The translations under genes were made by a program, and so were the position numbers. From Streptacidiphilus melanogenes (GTDB lineage Bacteria; Actinomycetota; Actinomycetes; Streptomycetales; Streptomycetaceae), in contig NZ_BBPP01000001.1 of the NCBI RefSeq assembly GCF_000787835.1, positions 230,036 to 267,337 on the forward strand: DNA of 37,302 nucleotides. Reading direction: 5' to 3'. Below the pieces are notes generated by a model. That model did not search any database. It saw only the letters and a program-made list of their open reading frames with translations, and was not told the origin of the DNA. Position 1 is the first letter of the stretch. Every line of letters begins with the position of its first letter. Shown piece by piece: positions 31,519-37,302 of the stretch.

Positions 31519-32409
31519 ATGGAAGCAGCAACAGCCAGCACAGTCGAACGGTGCAGCAGCGAGCGGCCGGACGGGGCGCCGGGCGGGACGGTCAGCCTGG
31601 TCGTGCCGGCCAGGAACGAGGCCGCCAACATCGCCTGGGTCCTCAGCCGGATCCCGGACTGCGTCGACGAGGTGATCCTGGTCGACGGGGAGTCCAGCGA
31701 CGACACGGCCGGGCGCGCCCGCGCCTGCCTGCCCTCGCTGCGGGTCGTCCCGCAGAGCGGGCCGGGCAAGGGCAACGCGCTGCGCACCGGATTCCTCAAC
31801 GCCAAGGGCGACTACATCATCATGATCGACGCGGACGGCAGCATGTCGCCCCGCGAGATCCCGCGCTACGTGCACTTCCTGGAGAACGGCTACGACGTCG
31901 TCAAGGGCTCCCGGTTCACCGGCGGCGGGGGCTCACTGGACATCACCACGCTGCGCCGAGGCGGCAACCGCGTGCTGCTCGCCCTCACCAACCTGCTCTA
32001 CCAGGCGTCGCTGACCGACCTCTGCTACGGCTACGTCGGCTTCCGTCGCGAGGCGCTGGCCCGCCTGGACCTGCGTTCCTCCGGGTTCGAGATCGAGACG
32101 GAGATGGTCTGCCGGGCCCTGCTGGAGGGCCTGCGGGTCGCCGAGGTGCCGACCTTGGAACTGCCGCGCCGGACCGGGCAGTCCAACCTGCGCACCTTCC
32201 GTGACGGCCAGCGGGTCCTGCGCACGCTGCTGCGCGAGCGCGCGGCCGCCGCGGGGGCCGCAGGAGGCTCCGTGCGCGGTGTGCCGATCGGCGCCGGGTC
32301 GGGCGGCAACCGTGCGAGCGGCGGTGCGAGGTCCCGCGGGGCTGCGGTCGTGGGCGGGGGCGCGGCGGTCGGGGGGACGCCCGGACGGTGGAGGCACGGA
32401 GATGGCTGA
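31519..32409 (+). CDS. Family 2 glycosyltransferase (DPM1/GtrB-like)
   Basis: A 296-aa GT-A fold enzyme of the dolichyl- or polyprenyl-phosphate sugar transferase type. It has SLVVPARNEAANIAWVLSRIP, VDEVILVDGESSDDTA, GKGNALRTGF and the metal-binding D104-A-D106 in IMIDADGSMSP. KGSRFTGGGGSLDITTLRRGGN and LTDLCYGYVGFRRE follow. No transmembrane segments are evident, so it probably works on the cytoplasmic membrane face, transferring a sugar to a lipid carrier. The tail after about residue 250 is Gly/Arg-rich and disordered. The ATG at 31519 has GAGGTG 8 nt upstream; the longer open frame has no domain content. First gene of the rightward operon, overlapping the next gene by 8 bases. Confidence 0.9.
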   Translation: MEAATASTVERCSSERPDGAPGGTVSLVVPARNEAANIAWVLSRIPDCVDEVILVDGESSDDTAGRARACLPSLRVVPQSGPGKGNALRTGFLNAKGDYIIMIDADGSMSPREIPRYVHFLENGYDVVKGSRFTGGGGSLDITTLRRGGNRVLLALTNLLYQASLTDLCYGYVGFRREALARLDLRSSGFEIETEMVCRALLEGLRVAEVPTLELPRRTGQSNLRTFRDGQRVLRTLLRERAAAAGAAGGSVRGVPIGAGSGGNRASGGARSRGAAVVGGGAAVGGTPGRWRHGDG

Positions 32410-33379
32410 GGCGATCGCCGACGCGTGGGCGCTGCCGGACGCCGGCGCGTCGGCCCTGGCGCGCCGGGTCGTCCACGCCGCCGACCGGGAGGACGCCGCG
32501 GTCGCCTTCGCGGCCGCCGCGGCGCTGGCCCAGTTGACGGCCGACCGGCTCCAGGGAGCGCGGCACCGCCTGCGCCTCCCGCCCGGCGCGCCGCTCGCGG
32601 TGCGGGCCGGGTTGCGCGCGGTGCGCGTCGGCCAGGACCGGATGGCCCGTGGCGCGGCCCTGGTGCGCGGGCGGCTCGGCCTGGAGCAGTGGCACGTGAC
32701 GATCCGTGACCTGACGAACGTGCTCGCCGAGGCCGTGCTCGTCGAGGACCAGGAGGAGCGGTCCATGGTGCTGGCCGGCTTCCGGGGCGCGCTCGCGCCG
32801 CTGCGCGGCGGGGTGCCCGCGCCCCCTGCGCGGTGGCTTGCGGACGGACGCGCCGAGCCCTCGTGGTGCTTCACGCGCCTCGGCCTGCGCCCCGCCGACT
32901 GCGTGGCTCTCGCCGGCCGGTTCGCCCAGGCGCACCCGGACCGCGACCGTGTCCTGCTCGTCGTCGGCCTGCGTCCCGAGGGCTCCTATCTGGCCCCGCT
33001 CGTCGCCGCCGCGCTCACGGCGCTGGACTACCGCCACGTCGTCTGCCGCAGTGTCCGCGCGGACGGTCCGCTGCTGCCGGAGGAGCCCCGACTGATCGAG
33101 AGCGTCCGCAGGATCGGCGGTGTGGCCCTGCTCTGTTCAGGTCCGCCACGGACGGGTGCGGCGATCGGCCGGGTCGCCGCCCGGCTGGTCACCTCCGGCT
33201 TCGCGCCGGACCGGGTGGTCCCCGTCTATCCCTCGCTGGCCCGCTCCGACGCGGCACCCGTGCCGGGCCCGCTGCGCCCGTTCCCGGCCGTGGTCCTGTC
33301 CGCCGAGGAGTGGCACGCTCACCGCGCGCCGACCGCCGGAACCGGACCGACCGCCGCCCTGACGGGCGAACCGGGGTGA
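32402..33379 (+). CDS. Phosphoribosyltransferase-fold-like protein of unknown function
   Basis: A 325-aa soluble protein. I do not recognise it as a named family. The first 175 residues are Ala/Arg-rich helices. The second half resembles a type I PRTase: VLLVVGLRPEGSYLAPLVAAAL at 184-205 recalls the GxRTSGxYLAPL segment of PRTase-like proteins. IGGVALLCSGPPRTGAAIGRVAARLV at 238-263 occupies the place of the PRPP loop, but the usual acidic pair is replaced by Cys-Ser. It may therefore bind a phosphorylated ligand without classical PRTase catalysis, or have changed chemistry. It starts inside the end of the glycosyltransferase gene and its stop overlaps the next GTG by 4 bases, so it is made together with glycan enzymes. 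Confidence 0.7.
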   Translation: MAEAIADAWALPDAGASALARRVVHAADREDAAVAFAAAAALAQLTADRLQGARHRLRLPPGAPLAVRAGLRAVRVGQDRMARGAALVRGRLGLEQWHVTIRDLTNVLAEAVLVEDQEERSMVLAGFRGALAPLRGGVPAPPARWLADGRAEPSWCFTRLGLRPADCVALAGRFAQAHPDRDRVLLVVGLRPEGSYLAPLVAAALTALDYRHVVCRSVRADGPLLPEEPRLIESVRRIGGVALLCSGPPRTGAAIGRVAARLVTSGFAPDRVVPVYPSLARSDAAPVPGPLRPFPAVVLSAEEWHAHRAPTAGTGPTAALTGEPG

Positions 33380-33891
33380 CCCCCGCCATGCCCGCCGAAC
33401 CGGAGAACCCGGGACCTGGGCGCTCCGCAGCCGAGAGCGCCGAACTCGGGAGCCCCCCGCCCGGGAGCCCCGCGCCCCAGAACCCCGGACCGGGGCCTGG
33501 GCAGCGTGGGACGACAGGCAGCGAGGGGCGCCCGGCGTCCGGTGCGCGCGTCGGGCCGGCGGGCATCGTCTGGGCCTCGCTCGGCGCGACCGCCGTGGCC
33601 GCCGCGCTCAGCGCGGCGGGAGTACGCGGTCAGCCCGTCCCCGGGCTGGCGCTGCTCTTCCTGCTGGCCGGACCGGGGGCGGCGCTGGGGTGGGCGCTGT
33701 CTTCGCAGCCACTCCGGTTGCGGCTGCTGGCCGGCCTGTTCGGCGGCCTCGTCGTCGACACGCTGATCGCCCAGACGATGCTCCTGCTGCGCCTCTGGTC
33801 ACCCCGGGGCGCCGCACTCGCGGCGCTGGCCGTGACGGCCGCGCTGCTGTGCTGCGGCGCCTTCGCCACCGGACGCCGTACGACCGACTGA
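33376..33891 (+). CDS. Small multi-pass membrane protein of unknown function
   Basis: A 171-aa protein with a Pro/Gly-rich cytoplasmic-looking N-terminus (about 1-60) and about four hydrophobic helices: IVWASLGATAVAAALSAAG, VPGLALLFLLAGPGAALGWAL, LLAGLFGGLVVDTLIAQTMLLL and AALAALAVTAALLCCGAF. No catalytic motif is seen. GTG start overlapping the previous stop by 4 bases. Its place in the operon suggests a membrane partner for the glycosyltransferases or the flippase, but this is inference. The next gene begins 43 bp later with its own ribosome site. Confidence 0.75.
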   Translation: MTPAMPAEPENPGPGRSAAESAELGSPPPGSPAPQNPGPGPGQRGTTGSEGRPASGARVGPAGIVWASLGATAVAAALSAAGVRGQPVPGLALLFLLAGPGAALGWALSSQPLRLRLLAGLFGGLVVDTLIAQTMLLLRLWSPRGAALAALAVTAALLCCGAFATGRRTTD

Positions 33892-33934
33892 ACCCTGAAC
33901 CAGAACCGTCGCTACCGGGGAGACCAGACCGCTC

Positions 33935-34945
33935 ATGACCGTCGCGTTCACCTCCACCGAACCCCACCGGCCCGCCACCGCCCGCACCGCTTCCGTCGTC
34001 ATCTGCGTGTACACCGAGGACCGCTGGCAGCAGCTCTGCGCCGCGGTCGACTCCGCGTGCGGGCAGACCCTCACCCCGCTCGACGTGCTGGTGGTCGTGG
34101 ACCACAACGAGGGCCTGCTCGCCAGACTGAGAGAGCGGCATCGCGACGACCCGCTCGTCCGGGTGCTGCCCAACGCCCACGGCAAGGGGCTCTCGGGTGG
34201 CCGCAACACCGGTGCGCAGCAGGCGCGCGGCGAGATCGTCGCATTCCTGGACGACGACGCCATGGCCGAGCCGGACTGGCTCGCCGTGCTCACCGCAGGT
34301 TATGAGGACCCGGAGGTCATGGGGGTCGGCGGAAGGACCCTTCCGGTGTGGGCGTCCGGGCGGCGGCCGGGCTGGTATCCGGAGGAGTTCGACTGGGTGC
34401 ACGGGGCCAGCTACCGGGGGATGCCGGTCGGTCAGGCCCGCGTGCGCAACGTGCTCGGCGGAAACGCCTCCTTCCGGCGCAGCGCCTTCGCCGTCGCCGG
34501 CGGGTTCCCGGCCGGGATCGGGCGCGGCGTGGGCGGCGGGACCGGCGCGGGCGCCGGCGGCGGGGAGGAGACGGAGCTCTGCATCCGGATCCAGCAGGCG
34601 CGTCCCGAGGCCAGGTTCTGCTACGACGACCGCGCCGTGATCCACCACCAGGTCTCGCACGAGCGGGAGCGCTTCCGCTATCTGTGCCGCCGCAGCTGGG
34701 CCGAGGGGCTCTCCAAGGCACGGGTGACCGAGAGGGTCGGCGCGGCCGACGGACTGGCCACCGAACGGGCCTACGTGCGGCGGGTCCTGCCCGCCGGGAT
34801 CGTGCGCGGGCTGGTGGACGCGCTGCGCGGCCGGCCGGAGGGCCTGGGACGTGCGGCCGCGATCGGCGCGGGCGCGCTGATCACGGCCGCGGGCTACGCC
34901 GAGGGCCTGCGCCGGCGCCGGGCCGGGGAAGGCCGGAGGAGATGA
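33935..34945 (+). CDS. Family 2 glycosyltransferase
   Basis: A 336-aa GT-A glycosyltransferase with SVVICVYTEDRWQQL, GKGLSGGRNTGAQQARGE, the metal site D106-D107-D108 in VAFLDDDAMAEPDW, NVLGGNASFRRSAFAVAGGF and a late acidic catalytic segment GGEETELCIRIQ. These fit processive or rhamnosyl/galactofuranosyl-type GT2 enzymes. A Gly-rich insertion lies just before the EET motif (GRGVGGGTGAGAGGG). A hydrophobic C-terminal stretch (AAAIGAGALITAAGYAEGL) may touch the membrane. GGGGAG precedes the ATG by about 12 nt. Its TGA overlaps the ATG of the deacetylase by 4 bases. Confidence 0.9.
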   Translation: MTVAFTSTEPHRPATARTASVVICVYTEDRWQQLCAAVDSACGQTLTPLDVLVVVDHNEGLLARLRERHRDDPLVRVLPNAHGKGLSGGRNTGAQQARGEIVAFLDDDAMAEPDWLAVLTAGYEDPEVMGVGGRTLPVWASGRRPGWYPEEFDWVHGASYRGMPVGQARVRNVLGGNASFRRSAFAVAGGFPAGIGRGVGGGTGAGAGGGEETELCIRIQQARPEARFCYDDRAVIHHQVSHERERFRYLCRRSWAEGLSKARVTERVGAADGLATERAYVRRVLPAGIVRGLVDALRGRPEGLGRAAAIGAGALITAAGYAEGLRRRRAGEGRRR

Positions 34946-35805
34946 GCGGCCAGAGCACGAGCGACCACGCGACGCCGGGCCGGGTCACGGCGCGGTCCGA
35001 CGTGCCGGTGCTGATGTACCACTCGGTGCGCGCCGACCCGCCGTCCGCCACCCGTACGCTCTCGGTGCACCCCGACCGGTTCGCCGCGCAGTTGGACGCG
35101 CTGCTCGAACTCGGCCTCACCCCCGTCCCGTTCGGCGCGCTGGTGGCCCACTGGCGTACGGGCGCGGGGCTGCCCGCGCGGCCCGTCGTGCTCACCTTCG
35201 ACGACGGGTACGCCGACTTCCACGCGGAGGTGCTGCCCCGGCTCGTGGAGCGGGGGCTGACCGCGAGCCTCTTCGTGACCACCGGCTGGCTCGCCGACGC
35301 GGCCCCGGCCGACCGCGCGGGAGCGCCCTTGGACGCGACCCTGTGCTGGTCGCAGCTGAAGGAGATCGAGGCCGCAGGCATCGAGACCGGCGGACACAGC
35401 CACAGCCACGCCGCGCTCGACGCGGTCCGCCCGGGCGTGCTCGGCGACGAACTGGCCCGCTGCCGTGACCTCCTGGAGGACCGCCTGGGCCGCGCCGAGC
35501 AGGTCTTCTGCTACCCCTTCGGCTACTCCGACGCCCGGGTCCGCACGGCGGTCCGCTCCCGCGGCTGGGCCGGTGCCTGCGCCGTGGCGAACACCCTGGC
35601 CCGGCCCGCGCAAGGCCCCTACGCGCTGGCTCGGCTGACGGTTCGTCGGCGTACGGAGCTGTCGACGTTCCGCCGACTGGTCCAAGGCGTCGGCGTGACC
35701 CGCCACTACCTGGCCGACCGCGCGCTGACCAAGGGGTACGCCGTCGTCCGGCGCACCCGCACGTCCCTGGTGCCGGTACGGACGTGGGAGCGGGACCGGC
35801 CGTGA
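34942..35805 (+). CDS. Polysaccharide deacetylase family (CE4) protein
   Basis: A 287-aa NodB-homology enzyme, expected to remove N- or O-acetyl groups from a sugar chain. It begins with VPVLMYHSVR, then VVLTFDDGYADF with the base and metal ligand at D87-D88, ASLFVTTGWLAD, and the metal-binding H152-S-H-S-H156 in GGHSHSHAAL. The CYPFGYSDARVRTAVRSRGW segment is the usual motif 3/4 region. No signal peptide is visible, so it may act inside the cell on lipid-linked precursors or leave by another route. The ATGA overlap upstream and the GTGA overlap downstream show tight coupling with a glycosyltransferase and a flippase. Confidence 0.9.
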   Translation: MSGQSTSDHATPGRVTARSDVPVLMYHSVRADPPSATRTLSVHPDRFAAQLDALLELGLTPVPFGALVAHWRTGAGLPARPVVLTFDDGYADFHAEVLPRLVERGLTASLFVTTGWLADAAPADRAGAPLDATLCWSQLKEIEAAGIETGGHSHSHAALDAVRPGVLGDELARCRDLLEDRLGRAEQVFCYPFGYSDARVRTAVRSRGWAGACAVANTLARPAQGPYALARLTVRRRTELSTFRRLVQGVGVTRHYLADRALTKGYAVVRRTRTSLVPVRTWERDRP

Positions 35806-37166
35806 CCACCACCACCGCGCAGGGCGCGGCCACCGAGCCCGAGCCGTCCGGCAGGGGAGCCCCCGACGGCCGGGCCCCGCTGTTCCGAAACGGCTACGCC
35901 CTGATGCTCAACACCGTGGTCTCCGGCGCTCTCGGGCTCGGCTACTGGTGGCTCGCAGCCCTGCACTACAGCAAGGCGGACATGGGGGAGGGCTCGGCCG
36001 CGATCGCCGCCATGAAGCTCCTCGCCAGCCTGACCGCCCTCGGCTTCACCGGCGCGCTGGCCCGCTTCGTGCCGGTCGCGGGGCGCACCACCGGCCGCCT
36101 GCTGGCCCGCGCCTACGCTCTCAACGCGCTCGCCTCGACGGTCATCACCGTGCTCTTCCTGGTCGCCCTGCCGCTGTGGGGCACGCACTACGACTTCCTG
36201 CGCGGCTGGCTGCGCGCGGGCGGCTTCCTGGTCGCCGTGCTGGCCTGGTCCTGGCTGACGCTGCAGGACGGGGTGCTGATCGGCCTGCGGGCCGCCGTAT
36301 GGGTGCCGGTCGGGAACCTGTCCTTCTCGGTGGGCAAGGCGGTCCTGCTGGTGGTGCTCGCCGGGGCGATCCCGGCCACCGGCGTCTTCGTCTCCTGGGT
36401 GGCGGCCATCGCGCTGTCGGTCGTGCCGCTGGGCCTGCTGATCGTGCGCCGGCTGGTGCCCCGTCAGATCGCCGCCGCCGAAACCGGGACGCAGCCGCCG
36501 AGCACCCGGCAGATCGGACGCTTCATCGCGGGGGACTACACCGGCTCGCTGTTCAACCTGCTGGTCACCTTCTTCGTCCCGGTGCTCGTGGCGGCACGGG
36601 TGACCCCGGACCAGAACGCCGTCTACTACATCATCAACACCATCGGTGGCACGTTGGACCTGCTGGCGGTCAACATGGCCGCCTCGCTCACCGTCGAGTC
36701 GGCGCGGCAACCAGCGCTCCTCGGCGCCAACACCCGGGGCGCGCTGGCCCGCATGGCGTGGGTGACACTGCCGTGTTTCGCGCTGCTGGGCGCGGGAGCC
36801 GACCCGATCCTCGACGTCTTCGGTCCCGGTTACGCCTCGGCGGGCGCCCCGCTGCTGCGCTGGCTCGCGGCGGCGGGGTTCACCCGTGTGATCGTCGAGG
36901 TCTACTTCGGCACCCTGCGCGCCCGCAGCCGCACCCGGCAGGTCGCGCTGCTCCAGGCGCTCATGTGCGCGCTCGTGCTCAGCCTGTCGCTGATGCTGAT
37001 GCCGCGCATGGGCATCGCGGGCGTCGGTCTGGCGGTGCTGCTGAGCCAGTCCACGGTCGCGCTCTGCGCGCTGCCGGGCCTGGTCCGGGTGCTGCGCGGC
37101 CGGGCGGACCCGCCGGCCGGGGCGACGCCCGCGCAATCCCGGGCCACGACCGAAGGAGCATCGTGA
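35802..37166 (+). CDS. MOP-superfamily polysaccharide flippase (Wzx-like)
   Basis: A 454-aa integral membrane protein with roughly 12 to 14 helices, for example NTVVSGALGLGYWWLAAL, STVITVLFLVALPLW, GGFLVAVLAWSWLTLQ and VLSLSLMLMP. The layout and the GDYTGSLFNLLVTFFVPVLVA and FGPGYASAGAPLLRWLA segments fit lipopolysaccharide or teichuronic-acid O-unit flippases. It would move a lipid-linked glycan across the membrane. GTG start overlapping the deacetylase stop (GTGA). Its TGA overlaps the GTG of the truncated last ORF in the same way. Confidence 0.9.
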   Translation: MTTTTAQGAATEPEPSGRGAPDGRAPLFRNGYALMLNTVVSGALGLGYWWLAALHYSKADMGEGSAAIAAMKLLASLTALGFTGALARFVPVAGRTTGRLLARAYALNALASTVITVLFLVALPLWGTHYDFLRGWLRAGGFLVAVLAWSWLTLQDGVLIGLRAAVWVPVGNLSFSVGKAVLLVVLAGAIPATGVFVSWVAAIALSVVPLGLLIVRRLVPRQIAAAETGTQPPSTRQIGRFIAGDYTGSLFNLLVTFFVPVLVAARVTPDQNAVYYIINTIGGTLDLLAVNMAASLTVESARQPALLGANTRGALARMAWVTLPCFALLGAGADPILDVFGPGYASAGAPLLRWLAAAGFTRVIVEVYFGTLRARSRTRQVALLQALMCALVLSLSLMLMPRMGIAGVGLAVLLSQSTVALCALPGLVRVLRGRADPPAGATPAQSRATTEGAS

Positions 37167-37302
37167 CCGCACCGCCAGCCACCCGGGACCGAGGCCCGGA
37201 CAGGGAGCCGGACCGCGACCGGGACAACAACCGCGACCGCGACGCGGGCCCGGGCAGGGACCAGGACCGGGGCAGCAACCGCGACCGCGACGCGGGCCCG
37301 GG
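37163..37302 (+). CDS. Partial ORF with Asp/Arg-rich repeats, cut by the window end
   Basis: GTG at 37163 overlaps the flippase stop by 4 bases, with AAGGAG about 7 nt upstream. The visible 46 residues are VTAPPATRDRGPDREP, then DRDRD and NRDRDAGPGRDQDRG repeats. A 48-bp unit begins again at 37277, identical over the 26 bases visible (37229-37254 and 37277-37302). The segment is low-complexity, charged and probably disordered. No domain is visible, so no function is offered; a further glycan-locus enzyme with a disordered N-terminus is likely from context. Confidence 0.7.
   Translation, partial: MTAPPATRDRGPDREPDRDRDNNRDRDAGPGRDQDRGSNRDRDAGP

Overview
The window is chromosomal DNA of a very high-GC actinomycete, almost certainly a member of the Streptomycetaceae. 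Pointers are the strong G/C bias at codon third positions, frequent GTG starts, 4-base start/stop overlaps, an SCO1860-type LAETG sortase substrate beside a cobalamin operon, an LAL-like ATPase and a Streptomyces-type PepN. No tRNA, rRNA, insertion sequence, prophage or CRISPR array was seen.

Layout. (1) 1-4700, minus strand: a two-gene secreted amino-sugar operon, an exo-beta-D-glucosaminidase (GH2) followed by a beta-N-acetylhexosaminidase (GH20). A perfect 20-bp AT-rich palindrome overlaps its probable -10 box, and a GC hairpin lies at its 3' end. (2) 4750-6720: a 66-aa hypothetical protein, a GNAT acetyltransferase, an inverted-repeat intergenic element and a frameshifted hypothetical gene with a repeat-encoded N-terminus. 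(3) 6770-12254: an aldehyde dehydrogenase with a recognisable promoter, then pepN translationally coupled to an amidohydrolase. (4) 12590-16067: an 899-aa LAL-like ATPase that lacks the usual LuxR helix-turn-helix, then ung and a strong bidirectional terminator. (5) 16068-18229: an arsenic locus, arsR-aquaglyceroporin-arsC divergent from arsI, with two mirrored operator half-sites between them. (6) 18266-20332: an SDR oxidoreductase and the LAETG surface protein. (7) 20333-20917: gene-free DNA with two tandem copies of a 154-bp repeat. (8) 20918-28453, minus strand: a corrin-ring operon, cobI-cobM-cobL-(cbiG-cobJ)-cobH-cbiX-cobC, headed by a promoter and a compact cobalamin riboswitch. (9) 28526-37302: an accessory-looking surface-glycan locus. 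A COG3919-like ATP-grasp ligase and an FAD oxidoreductase diverge from a tightly coupled run of glycosyltransferase, PRTase-like protein, membrane protein, second glycosyltransferase, polysaccharide deacetylase, MOP-type flippase and a truncated Asp/Arg-rich ORF.

How the parts work together. The first operon would strip terminal GlcN and GlcNAc from chito-oligosaccharides outside the cell. The ars genes would reduce arsenate, leak arsenite out through an aquaglyceroporin and cleave C-As bonds of methylated arsenicals. The cob operon builds the corrin ring under B12 feedback. The last locus looks like assembly and export of a decorated glycan or glycolipid; its combination of ATP-grasp ligase, flavoenzyme and PRTase-like protein is the part of the window least explained by known systems.
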